Part shown: in pieces, positions 44,591 to 55,621 of the stretch
Layout of the letters: each line of letters opens with the position of its first letter
How positions within the stretch are numbered: the stretch's first letter is position 1
Source of the DNA: Nilaparvata lugens
Taxonomy: Eukaryota > Arthropoda > Insecta > Hemiptera > Delphacidae
Length of the DNA stretch: 64,000 nucleotides
Assembly (NCBI RefSeq): GCF_014356525.2
Contig: NC_052511.1
Location: 35,803,121-35,867,120, forward strand
Direction of reading: 5' to 3'
Notes under the pieces: model-generated
Told to the model about the DNA's origin: nothing
Database searches by the model: none
Seen by the model: only the letters and a program-made list of their open reading frames with translations
Made by a program: the position numbers and the translations under genes

Positions 44591-45480
44591 GTAATCATTT
44601 TTATCATTTCATAGATTTCAATACAAATAAATGAGAGATCATGAATGAGTTGAGTGTAGTCATTCAAAGTATTCAAGAGCCATGTATGAAATTTCAAAAT
44701 TGAAAATTCAATCTATTAGATGAAGATTGAGGTATTAATATTACAGTTTGGAACATGAAAAGTGAAAGGTTTTTCTAAGGTCAACAACCTCAATACACCT
44801 AGACCTGGATTAATCAGGGATTTGAAACTGACAACCTGCTTTTATGAGGAGCATATTGAAATTATTCAAAATCAAACTTGAAACTTGATGATGATGATGA
44901 TGATTGATAAATCCACCCAAGTATTAATTCATTAATTTTGTTGTACAGTAATGAAAACACAAATTGAAATTGCGAGCCACTTTTTCTATGGAATTACTTT
45001 CTGATTATGGAAAAGTACCACAACATCACACAAAACACAACTGTGATGTAATACAGTACAAAATCATTCTGTGTTCAAGTGCAAATGACTCGAAAATACC
45101 TCTAGAAATGTTGAAACTAGTTGTGTTGTGATAAAATAGAAAGAACTTGATAATAATTTATATTGTGCTTCAATAATCTATAGTAAATAGTTTCTATTTT
45201 GAATAAATAGGCCATTGTAGTTCAATACTTCCCCAATCATTCTGATGAATTAAATTTTGTGCATCACTGAATAAATTGATAATAATAAATAATAATATAT
45301 CCTACAGTCAAGTAGAGTCATTGTCCTACGACAGTCATACAGAATTCATATAGAAATGATGCATTGTCAAGAGAAAATATGGTATTCCTCCATACCAGAA
45401 TAATAATCGGAGATTGATTGGAATTGAGTGAAGAAATTTATAGTTTGGAACATGAAAAATGATATTAAATGGAAAAAATC
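44591..45480. other. no gene seen
   Basis: AT-rich DNA with a GATGAT run at 44889-44903. Confidence 0.4.
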
Positions 45481-45955
45481 TCATAGACGGCTGCATTCCA
45501 CAAGAGAAGTCGAGTTTTGTCTATAACAAGCCTATATTCTGGAACGACTACTTTTTATTTTCCTACTACTTCTTTCTCACCTTTCCAATATTTTCACGCT
45601 CCAACGCTCTTTTTTCTCTTTACTCCTCTCATTCCTCCCTTATCTGCTAGCTATTCACTGTCTCACTCAAACTGTTTTCTCTCTTTTTCCCTCTCTTTCT
45701 CCCTTACTTGTTGCCCATTCACTGTCTCACTCATAACTATTCTCTTTCCATTCTCCCTCTCCCTCTCCCTTACTTGTTGCCCATTCACTGTCTCTCTCAT
45801 AACTGTCTTCTCTTTTTCCCTCTCTTTCCCACTCATTCATTCCTTATTCACTGTCTCACTCATCATTTTTTTCCTCTTTTTTTTCTATCGACAGTTTCAC
45901 TCGATGCAGCCGCATGCATACAGAAATATTTCAAATTAATATTTTCGGTCTATTA
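45480..45955. repeat. pyrimidine-rich tract with a roughly 65-bp repeat
   Basis: CCATTCACTGTCTCACTCAT with CTCTTTTTCCCTCTCTTTC-like spacer occurs four times between about 45650 and 45870. Frames up to 140 codons here (Ser/Phe/Leu/Pro) are products of the repeat. Confidence 0.7.
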
Positions 45956-45996
45956 ATTCAGAAGTCGACTACTGGATCTAATAGGTTCTCCTGTCT

Positions 45997-46172
45997 GAGA
46001 TTCACTAAAAACTGTCAGCATTTAATATAAAACAACATCAAAACTCTCCATTAAACCAATACTGACTGTTCAAAGTCTAATGATATTCAATTATTCTAGC
46101 TGTCAGAATTCCTTATAAATAACGTCAAATCTTCCAATTTAATTAATGCTGACTGATTGAAGTGAATCACAC
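45997..46172 (+). mobile_element. short palindromic MITE, copies 5 and 6 back to back
   Basis: Copy 5 spans 45997-46080 (GAGATTCACTAAAAACTGTC ... ACTGACTGTTCAAAGTCTAA) and copy 6 about 46081-46172 (CTGTCAGAATT ... AATGCTGACTGATTGAAGTG). They abut with the same interior orientation. Confidence 0.7.
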
Positions 46173-46452
46173 AATAGAAAATAATGGGATTGGATTATTG
46201 ATAGGATTGGAAGTTTTTCAGGTTACGAAGCTGCTTAATTGGTTATCAAGTTTTTACGCTGTGATAGTGATAGAAAACTTGAATATTTGAATACTTGTAA
46301 TCTGATAAATCTGACATGACTCCTAAGCTTTGAAAAACGTTGGCTTTTCTACAACAATATTATTCACAGTGTTACAGTATTTTAATTGTTTCGTACTGTA
46401 TAAGATTGTTCTTATAACTGTATAATGTTCATAACTGTATTCTTGTTATTCA

Positions 46453-46565
46453 AGATGAAGTTACTTTTTGTGTAGTTGAGAAGTTGATATCATGGTAATT
46501 ATCCATATTAAATAAAAATACTAAGTTAAGAATAAGATTTGTTTCTGACAATTTCTTTGTCTTTT
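46453..46565 (-). repeat. fold-back family, outer fragment
   Basis: ACTTTTTGTGTAGTTGAGAA and GGTAATTATCCATATTAAAT are the complement of the sequence outside the hairpins elsewhere. The core is missing. Confidence 0.6.
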
Positions 46566-46699
46566 TATCAATTAGAATGTGATTCGTATCGAAATGAAAG
46601 TCTAGTGTCTCTAGATGTTTAGGATACAAATGAATTTTGAAAAATACATAGGATAAAATAAAAATAGAGAAAGTAAAAATCAATGGGCTGTCATCTCTT

Positions 46700-46812
46700 G
46701 TCTTTTTGATCTAAAGTTCTAGATGAAGATAAAAATAAAAATCTTATTTAATCACATTCAAAAAGGGTACTAAGATTTTTATTTTTATTTCTATTTTTAT
46801 TATAAGTAGCCC
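46700..46812 (+). mobile_element. Penelope-like tail in a fold-back
   Basis: AGATAAAAATAAAAATCTT is complementary to AAGATTTTTATTTTTATTTC, and AAAAAGGGTACTAAGATTTT matches the tail after the hammerhead-like motifs at 3640 and 33332. Confidence 0.45.
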
Positions 46813-47460
46813 TCTACAGGAAAGAGATTCTAGATGAAGTACTGATATGAGTAAATCCAGTGTTTTAGAATTTATAATTTTTCTAATAATCCATAATTAA
46901 TTTCTCTAACAAATCTTTGGAGATTTGTGATAACAGATACTCACTTCCTTATCAGATAACTTTACTTTGATTCATTGACCATTGTATTCTATGCATTACC
47001 TCTATGTTATTTCGAATTCCAACCTCTTCTATATGCACTTTTTTAATAAGAGCTACTCGTATATACTGAAAATTAAATATCAAAGTGCCCTTTATCTACT
47101 TTATTCCTCATTCATGAGTGCCTTTTCTTTTTTCTTGCAACATGACCCGACATTCAATTTCATTTTTCATTTTTAATCTCATAATATGTCATTAAATATC
47201 AGAACATGTTAGAAATTTGGACAGAAGAATACTTTGATTTTCAATTCTCATGTAACCTCTTTTAGTATAACATGAGAAATGAAATTGATTCATGAGTTAT
47301 AGATTCCTGCTGTTGTATATTGACATTTATTACAAAGCAAAAATACAGCCAACATTCTTTAGTATGCCCTACTTGTCGAATAACTCTGATATCGTTTCAG
47401 ATTATCTGAAAATCGAGCGTTGAATTTTCCCGAAATATCCCTGTCTTCCTACAACAATAT
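46813..47460. other. no feature seen
   Basis: AT-rich DNA with short frames only. Confidence 0.4.
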
Positions 47461-47546
47461 TCCTTCCAAACTATCAGCATTGCATGAATAAGAAGCATCG
47501 CTAATATCCACACAGATTTCTGACAGTTCAAAGTGAATATCACTTT
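47461..47546 (-). mobile_element. short palindromic MITE, copy 7
   Basis: TTCCAAACTATCAGCATT at the left, CTGACAGTTCAAAGTGAATA at the right, interior AGAAGCATCGCTAATAT. A half copy (GTGATTCACTTTAAACTGTC) lies at about 47769-47800. Confidence 0.7.
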
Positions 47547-48060
47547 AACAGAAAACACTTCCGTGATTGTCTCCATTGAAAAGCGTTAGTTAGATAATAA
47601 AAGAAAATTGACACACGTAGCCTATTTGACCGTGTTATTCCCCCGGACTCCTTTAACAGAAGTGATCGAAATAATAATGGAAAATCTCGAAGAATTCGGT
47701 GTCATTTTTGTTGGAAACGAGTGCAATGGTCAGGAAAATGTAGTCCAAAAATGCTACAAAGATGTAGTGTGATTCACTTTAAACTGTCTGCATTGGTTGG
47801 ATGGAAAGGTGTTGAGGTATTTTATAGGGGATGATGACAATTAGATGGTTCTCACTGTTTATATACTAAACATGGATACTGTTCTCATACTAAACATATC
47901 ACACTGTTTATATACTAATCTGAATATACTACATAGTATCATCAGAGACAAACAAATAGGCTTACGCTTATCCTTTATATACGGTATCATATAGAAACAG
48001 TTGGATTATTGATATTATTTGTCGAAAGAGTATCTAGGCTACTAATCTCCAGATTGTCTA

Positions 48061-48372
48061 CAAAATTATATCTTTCCCACAGCCGCAATGCATAGTTTCC
48101 ATGTATGTTTTTATAAATAGTACAGAAGACCAATATAATAGATATATAATATTCGACCAACCGGTAAAATTAGTTGTGAATCTATATTTATTCAGATTAT
48201 GTATATAGATATTCAGATTCAAATATTTTATAAATTTTCATATCTTAACCACAGCCGCAATGCATAGTTTCCATGTTTGTTTTTATAAATAGTACAGAAA
48301 CAGAAGACCAATATAATAGAGATTTATATAATATTTGACCAACCGGTAAAATTAATTGTGCATCTATAAATA
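48061..48372. repeat. direct duplication, units about 180 bp apart
   Basis: CACAGCCGCAATGCATAGTT, TTTTTATAAATAGTACAGAA, GACCAATATAATAGA and GACCAACCGGTAAAATTA occur in both units (near 48079 and 48252). The second has an extra ACAGAA. Confidence 0.85.
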
Positions 48373-48451
48373 TCCAAAAATCACTCTTCTGAAAGATTAT
48401 CCTCCCATAATTTCAAAATATAATTTCAAAATATTGGACACAGTAGTGAGA

Positions 48452-48873
48452 CTATAGTGGGGTGGTCCACGTTATAAAGGTAGTAGAGAAACATAGGAGA
48501 CCAACGTTGCCGATCCTCTGTCTTGTCAATGTCTCCTATAGACGGTAGCTGATACCAAGGATGCTATATAGCTATTGGTCTATACACTATTATTGAGCTG
48601 ATACAGGTTGATTGATGTAATATAACTGTTCATTCTCATTTAAAATAATCAATTATATTTTATTAAGCAAGAAATAATGATTTCATTATGAATTTTCATG
48701 ATTAAGATGAAATATTTTGTTAATTAATTATCAATTCTACACTGTTGAAAATCAATCTGGAAACAGAGCAAAGCGAGAAAGGGATACCGCTATCCGCTTT
48801 GTTATATGATAGACAAGGATAGCAATACCATTGCAAATCAAACTCTGCCATTATAACGTGGACCTCACTATAG
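48452..48873. mobile_element. inverted-repeat element of about 420 bp
   Basis: CTATAGTGGGGTGGTCCACG and TTATAAAGG at the left. The right end, read on the other strand, is CTATAGTGAGGTCCACGTTA, then TAATGG. No transposase. The interior is AT-rich with no frame. Confidence 0.7.
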
Positions 48874-49372
48874 GCAAACCGTTAGCTACAATATTGGTTG
48901 ATATTTGAGGATATTTTCTCATACCTTCAAAACATAGTCCACGAAGTATTAGACACATAGTTATAGGAACAGTTTGATACAATATTTGTTGATCCACAAA
49001 TCGCCTTCTCGATTTTTCTCTCCCATGAAATATTTCTCCCAAAGCAGGGAAATCTGTGCGTAATGATTTGGTTGAGAAAATTCTCACAATGGAAATCTAC
49101 TCTAAAACCGTTCATTTTTCGCAACCTAGACATAGACATTCTGTATTGTCACTTTTTTCCTGAAAAATGTGATTTGGTGCATAGAGACGGTGAAAAATGG
49201 GGGGAAAGAATTATGATGACTATTGATAGTATAGAAAAAATAGGTCATGTGACTGTGATTCGAATGTTGAATGAAATAAAAAATATTGTAAAGAAACATA
49301 AAGTTTATTCTAATACTATTCTGTGATAACACAGTTTTATGACTACGGTACCTTGTGGGAGTGTAACTCTAT

Positions 49373-49537
49373 AGGTGCGTACAGATATACGCGCCGCGAA
49401 CATGAGCAATTCACTTTTAATTAGCTGATTATATCTGTTTTTTTACAGAACCGGTAAGATACAGATATAAAAAGCTTGACATCAGCTGATTAAAAGTGAA
49501 TTGCTCATGTTCGCGGCGCGTAAATCTGTACGCACAC
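49373..49537. mobile_element. hairpin MITE (AGGTGCGTACAG family), copy 2
   Basis: AGGTGCGTACAGATATACGC at the left, GCGTAAATCTGTACGCAC at the right. GCCGCGAACATGAGCAATTC lies inside each arm. It closely matches 34255-34423, but the central loop is inverted relative to that copy (AAGCTTGACATCAGC here). Confidence 0.85.
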
Positions 49538-49539
49538 TA

Positions 49540-50600
49540 TGAAAACACATCAAAACTGAGCATAATATATATTGTTTCTTTGATCTCCACACTTCTTCAT
49601 TCATCTAGCTTTATTTCCTTTTCTTCCTGATCTTCAACACTTATTCCTTGATCTTCTTACCCCTTTTCTACATCTTTCTTTATCTTTTACATTTTTTACA
49701 TCTTCCACATCTCCTATATTTTCCACATCTTCTACATGTCATTTTCTCTATTTAATCTTTATTCACACCTTATAGTTTACTCATTATAGACTTAGCTCCA
49801 CTGAGCTTGTAAACACAATAGAGCATACGAGCTTCAACAACACACTTCCATACAAATAGAACAAAACTTTCTCCATTGAAAAATTGGCTACAACGCAAAA
49901 TAAAATTCGGCGTAGCGTCCAAAGTGCAAATCAATTGAACACTCATTAAAACAGGATACACTTACACACACACGCACTCACATGCATACAAAACATATGT
50001 GAGAGTTTTTCATAGACGAACACATTATTCTCAGGAGATAATGTAAAAAATTCTCTTGACCGGTTGAGCACAATAGTTAGTTTGTGTCCTTGACTGAAAA
50101 ATTTCATCTCGCAATAATTTGAAGACTTTCTTCAGCTAATTCAAGGTGTTCACCTCTACTATCATTAGGAGTTGCAAAATTAATATTGTGTGTCTTCTAA
50201 CTGAGTAATTACTCAAATGTAGGTTTTGATAGTTGCAAGTCAATGACTGGAATTGGACTATGCATGTCAAGTTTATGAAGTATTTACTGATCAGTAATAA
50301 GTACAGTTTATTCACATTAGCCATGAGTGATTCGATTTTTCAGCCAACTTCATTTATTTATTGGATAGAGCAACAATACAATAGTCACAGAAGAAAAAAT
50401 AGGCTATTTCCCCAAACTTCATCAATTTCCTATTTTCCATTTTACTAGTTATTTCCTTATTATTGAATTGTAGCTTAGTGATTTGGTGTTATTGTTGATG
50501 TAACTGATATCTCACGACCTGGTAGAGAAAATTATGAAAAGATGAATTTTATTTGAATTCAGGATGAAAAATCATTATTCAGAATATTATTCATGGTCTT
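49540..50600. other. no gene seen
   Basis: AT-rich DNA with a CATCTTCTACAT-type pyrimidine run at 49660-49745. Minus frame 49770-49961 and plus frame 50233-50448 have no motif. Confidence 0.4.
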
Positions 50601-50607
50601 TATTGCA

Positions 50608-50960
50608 GTCGTCGTCGTCGTCGTGGTCTTGTTACAGGGGTAGGCATTAATACCAGCTGTTTCTATTAACACCTTTTTCTTGGTCTGCCAATACTTCTCC
50701 TCCCTTCTGGCTTGTAAGCAATGACAGCTTTGGGGATTTTCCCGTTTCCCATTCTCTCAACATGTTCTCTCCACTGTTGTCGATTCTCGTCAACTCTTTG
50801 ATATATAGAGATCACATTGAGCTCTCTATGGATATCAATATAATAAAGCCTGCCCTCTCTGGTGCATCTCTTCACTGACCTTAAAAATCTCATTTCAGCC
50901 GCCTGTAACCTGCTCCATTCCCTCCTCTTTGGTATCCAGGTTTCAAAGCCATACAAGAGT
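50608..50960 (-). mobile_element. 5'-truncated non-LTR retrotransposon copy with ACG tail
   Basis: On the minus strand the frame to 50666 encodes the C-terminal region of an RT protein: YGFETW, RLQAAEMRFLRSVK, WREHVERM, GRRSIGRPRK. It is close to the end of the protein at 55671-57396. A 3' part of about 40 bases leads into an ACG repeat at 50608-50624. Everything upstream of YGFETW is missing. The stretch of frame from 51040 to 50960 is host DNA. Confidence 0.85.
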
Positions 50961-51182
50961 ATAGAATCTTTATCGCATGAATTTGTATTCAGTTTTGAGA
51001 ATTCAACATGTTTCTGAGACCAGACATAGTCATGATACATTCAATATCGGATCTGAAAAACTTCTACGGATTTAAAATAATTTGAAGATGAAATCAAAAA
51101 AGAGAAGTTTGACACTATCTACCCTACTTATATCCAACAATTTCAAAATTTCTCATCGTTGACTATGGAATATAACAAATTA

Positions 51183-51370
51183 TTAAATAAAACTACTAAG
51201 AAATTGTCAGAAACCACAGATTTATTGAGTTTATCAGAGATTGACAAAGGTGTAACAACCGAAACCGGTCTTTCTAAGTATCAATAAATCTGTGGTTTTT
51301 GACAATTTCTTAGTATTTTTATTTAATATGAATAATTACCACAATATCAACTCCTCAACTACACAAACAT
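51183..51370 (+). mobile_element. fold-back family, copy with hammerhead-like core
   Basis: Left arm AAAACTACTAAGAAATTGTC, core AGAGA, TTGACAA, AGGTGTAACAACC, GAAA, CCGG, TC at 51234-51275, right arm ending CTTAGTATTTTTATTTAATA, then AACTACACAAAC. The left arm's own core has been deleted. Confidence 0.7.
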
Positions 51371-52020
51371 TATAACAAATTGATTGTAGAGGAAAGGTTG
51401 AATTGTATTTTTGAACTCAGGATTAAACATTCTAAAACTTACAATTGTTATTCTCTCTCCAAGCGAATGCAACAGTTCAAAATTCAACAACAATAAACGT
51501 CCTTCAAAACTGACGTAGATACATAGTTTTTGTTTACAACAGAAAAATCATGCCTGAAGCGTACTTTTGGTCTCATATCGTGCAGTGGAGGCCGGCCTTG
51601 TTTGTTTTTACAGTACTTTCACTCGTCAACAAAATTGGAAACTTGCAAGTCGGTACAGATTTACGAGAAACACCAAGTTTGTGGGATTGTTTCGTTATAA
51701 TTCATCTCAGGAATGTGGTTGAATAATGATGATAGAGGATCAAAATGGATAATTCAACAGGTAAGAAGCAATGGAAGCAATAAAATGGACGAGATTCCTT
51801 CAAAACACTGCTTCTTCCAATCAACAGTTCAAAAATAATCAGAAATTTGGAAAAAATGATTCATCTCACTTCATCTACGATCACAGATGTTTTATTTATC
51901 TTGTATTTCATCTGAGATCTTCAATCAATCCCCATTTACAGTAATTATTAATCTATTTTCAATTCTTCGGATGCTGATTTATCTTCCAATCTGCCTCTTT
52001 ATTCATATTCTGTGCCGTTC
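51371..52020. other. no gene seen
   Basis: AT-rich DNA without recognised content. Confidence 0.4.
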
Positions 52021-52032
52021 ACTTCTATTCAT

Positions 52033-52037
<5 letters not shown>

Positions 52038-52094
<57 letters not shown>
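52038..52094. repeat. CT microsatellite
   Basis: More than 25 uninterrupted CT dinucleotides. The Ser-Leu frame across it is an artefact. Confidence 0.95.
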
Positions 52095-52096
<2 letters not shown>

Positions 52097-52416
52097 TCAT
52101 TTTTCCTCCTCTTTCTAATGTTTCTCCCAGTCATATTTTCGCTCTATATACCTTTCTCCATACCCATTCTTCTCCAAGCACATTTTTATAATTATATCAT
52201 TCAATAATTTTTCACAATTTCTCTCAATCATTTTTCTTCTCTTCCGCTTCTTATTTTTGTTCTACCACTACTACTACTCTTATGCTGCACCTTATTGGAT
52301 TCACTACCATAGTCAACAACACAAAAATAGTCCGACGGGAATTGGAGAAGATGAGTGCCAAATAAGAGTTGATCAACCTTGTCCACAGCTAATTATAAGT
52401 GAGAATCAATTAAAAT

Positions 52417-52666
52417 ACTAGCCGGTAACCCGTGATTCGCAAAAGTCTGTTAGGCTTACAAGGTCAATTAAAAACTTGATTCACTGAGATCTTAAAGAAT
52501 TTAAAATAGACCTATAACCACCCTCGGTAAATTATTGAGGAACAATATGAAAATTATCAAGTTAATCAGTCCAGTAGTTCAGACGTGATGATGTGTCATT
52601 CGTGAATTTCCTATCCCGCAAGTGTATAAGCCAATTATTCCTTTCTCATATTATTAGAATATAGAT
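52417..52666 (+). mobile_element. 250-bp element starting ACTAGCCGG and ending ATATAGAT
   Basis: ACTAGCCGGTAACCCGTGAT at the left and TTATTAGAATATAGAT at the right. The last 110 bp match 120-196 and 53234-53340 (inverted). The start and end motifs are shared with the 640-bp element at 16192, so they may use the same machinery. Confidence 0.65.
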
Positions 52667-53006
52667 AATACACCTGACAATTATTGGCAAAGTCTATGAC
52701 TGTGTTGAGTATAGACTTTTCTAATAGAGAAAATGAGTAACTTCAATAATAAGATGGCTATTACGTAGTATTCACTACATTCTTATCATCACAAATACCA
52801 TTCTTGTCCAGCCACAAAATTATAGCAGTCACCTTCTTCCTACTCATTATGCACTACGAGATAAATGTAACAGATATATGGGAAAGAACGGCCATACGAT
52901 TCTGATCTCTCGTATGCATAATGCAGTGAACTCAGTTCACAAGGAACAATTATTTTTCGGTCTAATAACCCCATGCAATTCCAGTAGGAAGAGAACCAAC
53001 CTGAAC
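52667..53006. other. no feature seen
   Basis: AT-rich DNA. No frame or repeat noted. Confidence 0.35.
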
Positions 53007-53096
53007 TGAGATTCAGTTGAAACTGTCAGGATTTCTTAGCAGTTATAGGTATGCTTCCCATTTAAATAATGCTGGCTGAGGATAATATCTTACTAT
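53007..53096 (+). mobile_element. short palindromic MITE, copy 8
   Basis: TGAGATTCAGTTGAAACTGT and CAGGATT at the left, AATGCTGGCTG and AATATCTTACTATA at the right. Confidence 0.7.
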
Positions 53097-53233
53097 AGTG
53101 CAAGGCAAGAAGTGTTCTGAGATACCAAAGTAAATATTGTGTGTGAAGTCTGGTAGAAGATTGGAAGATAGTCTACGGAAGTAGGCAGGTCTCACAACAT
53201 ATTTCTAATTCATCTAATTATTATAATAATCTA

Positions 53234-53340
53234 TTCAATATAATGAAGGAAATAACTGGCTTATACACGTACGGGATAGGAAATTCACGAATGACGCATC
53301 ATCACGTCTGTACTACCCAACTGATTAACTTGAAATTGTG
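53234..53340 (-). repeat. inverted copy of the 52417 element 3' part
   Basis: GGCTTATACACGTACGGGAT, GAAATTCACGAATGACGCAT and TCAGTTGGGTAG on the complement match 52540-52650. Confidence 0.7.
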
Positions 53341-53345
53341 CATAT

Positions 53346-53600
53346 CCTATTATATTAAGCGAGCAATATTTCTGTATTTTATATCTGGTTATTTTTATAT
53401 CTGGTTATTTTTGTATCTGGCTATTTTTATATGCTTATTTATCTGGTTATTTATGTTTTACGGATCTCGAAAACGGCTCCAACGATTTTTAGGAAATTTG
53501 GAACATAGTAGGTTTATGATATAAAGATTCGATTGCACTAGGTCTCATTCTTTGGAAACTCGCTGAACAACATTAAAAGGATAATTCATCCTTGGAAAAC
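53346..53600 (+). mobile_element. TATTATATTAAGCGAGC element, third copy
   Basis: TATTATATTAAGCGAGCAAT, four loose repeats of TTATATCTGGTTATT, then ACGGATCTCGAAAACGGC and GATTCGATTGCACTAGGTCT, then AAAAGGATAATTCATCCTTG. The extra CTGGTTATT repeats distinguish it from the 42390 copies. Confidence 0.75.
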
Positions 53601-53984
53601 AGATGATAATTTCGTCGTCTCTCGATAACAGAAGATGCGTGTGTGGGAGAGAGACAGAATTATTTCCAGCTGTGTAATCATAATCAATCAGCGAGAAATT
53701 TTATCTAGCTAGACAATTTGATCGATTTGATCAACATAATCTGATTTGTTGACATGACATGATAATCCTCCTAAACTAGAGTGTATCAAAATTTTCAAAG
53801 TTGATCATCATTTGACAATTTCAAGTGATTAGTGAGTGTTATTTTGTTATTCAATTTGGTTTGTATATAATCTAAATTATGAATTTTTTGTTTTCAAATG
53901 TTTGAACAGAAAATTGAACCTGAATTCAAGTGTATGGAACATACCCCACTTTCTGGACTATTTATAGTGTATAAATCAAAATTC
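53601..53984. other. no feature seen
   Basis: AT-rich DNA, possibly the interior of the 53346 element. Confidence 0.35.
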
Positions 53985-54110
53985 GGGAAAGAAACAGTTT
54001 TGGGCTGTGCCTGATAGTACTTCCCCCAATCATTTCAAAGAATTGTGTTTGGTTCATCAAAAGTCAATAAATAAATAACGAGAGAAGCTCGGTGCCCCGA
54101 TATTGGATTC
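53985..54110 (+). repeat. retroposon 3'-end motif followed by GCTCGGTGCCCCGATATT
   Basis: GAAACAGTTTTGGGCTGTGC, then AATAAATAAATAACGAG and AAGCTCGGTGCCCCGATATT. The second half is shared with 43010-43041. Confidence 0.55.
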
Positions 54111-55140
54111 CTAATATACCAATGATGGTTATAGGTCTATTTTTAATTCTTCAAGATTTCAGCAGGTCAAGTTTTTAAATAGACCCTTGCAAAGTACGGG
54201 TTATCTGATGGTAGCGAATAATTATGGAATATATAAACTATATTCTCATTCTGTATTCAATCTTATACCTCAAACTCGAGTTTTGTTCTCAACTTTATAG
54301 CACAGATCCAAGCCAGTCTGTGCTTTCTCAATTTTGAGACACTGGAGTGGTTCTAAAAAATGGTTGATAAGAACTTCTTCTCAATCATGACTATGTCAGA
54401 ATGCTATCAATTCTAACATGCTATACTTCGATAACCTAAACCTGTCATAGTATATTATAAATCCTATATTAGTTTAGTATATTATATGAAACCAGTTCCA
54501 TGAACTAATTCCAAAGTTGACAAAAAACTTGAAGACAGAAAAACGGTTCGTGAGGCAGCCAAGCATGTAAAATAATATTATAACGCAGTCGACTATATAA
54601 AACACTAATGAGTATAAATAGGTATAACTGCTCATAGACATGATGTCAAAAAAACCAAAGATCCCAGAATGTGGTTCAAGAATATAATATAGCTTCACAC
54701 ATATCACAGAATAAATAGATATATCTTGCTGTAGTTATCCATACTACAAACCGATAAATCCATCTTACTGTACTAACATGAATATACAGTATAAGCCTAC
54801 CTGAAGGTAAATTATGAATATAGAAGAATATAGGTAAGTATGGAAGATAAATAGATAAATATAGGTATTTGAAGCAAGTACTTGTGTATATGGGGTGCAC
54901 AGGGACAGAAGGTATACATAGTACAGCAAAACACCGTTTCATACATACAGTTTGAATACATTTATGTATCATAAGGTATATGAAGGTAATAATAATAATA
55001 TGGAGTGAGGTACACATACAAGACATAGTTTTAAAGATATTAAATACATAGATATGGTGGTAATAGGGAGCCGGCAGTCGGGCACCCTCACTATATTTGA
55101 ACAGGACTTTGAAAAAGAAATGGAACCAGTTTTGAGAACG
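54111..55140. other. no gene seen
   Basis: AT-rich DNA. Minus frame 54676-55167 (163 codons) is the longest here, but has strings of Ile/Tyr/Leu without a domain and runs into a microsatellite. I judge it spurious. Confidence 0.4.
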
Positions 55141-55184
55141 GTTAAGTCGTGAGGTACTGCTTGCCACCTATTTACTTGTCTCCT

Positions 55185-55345
55185 CTCTTCCTCCTCCTCC
55201 TCCTCCACCTCCCACTCCTCCTCCTCCTACTCCTTCTCCTCCTCCTCCTCCTCCATCTCCATCTCCACCACTTATTCTCCTCATCTCCTTCACCTTCTTT
55301 TTTTCTCCTTCTCATTCTTCTTCTACATATTCTCTTCCTGTTCTT
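55185..55345. repeat. TCC/TTC microsatellite
   Basis: TCCTCCTCC and CTCCTTCTCC arrays. Poly-Leu and poly-Arg frames are artefacts. Confidence 0.9.
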
Positions 55346-55621
55346 CACCCATTTCTCTTTCATTCGGCTTGATGAGGCGAAGTAGACCCACAAAAGTGTG
55401 GTTAGTTCACTGACACAGTGGCCCACTTGTAGAACCGACTCACTTTTCGTCACGATCTTTCTTCTCCTTCTACTTTTCAAAATGCATCTTTTGTCTCATT
55501 ATTTTTGTACCTCATGAGATTATCTCGCTTTCTTCTTGTTCATTCAACTCCCCATTTCCTATAAATTATCCTCTTCATAACAAGGTATTTCTTCCATTGC
55601 ATTTCTAGTTTTCTAGAAACT

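Noticed and set aside
45517..45939. 140-codon plus-strand frame
   Set aside because: Produced by a repeated pyrimidine unit. The same unit is open in more than one phase.
54676..55167. 163-codon minus-strand frame
   Set aside because: No domain, odd residue runs and no neighbouring exons. Upstream it enters a TCC microsatellite.
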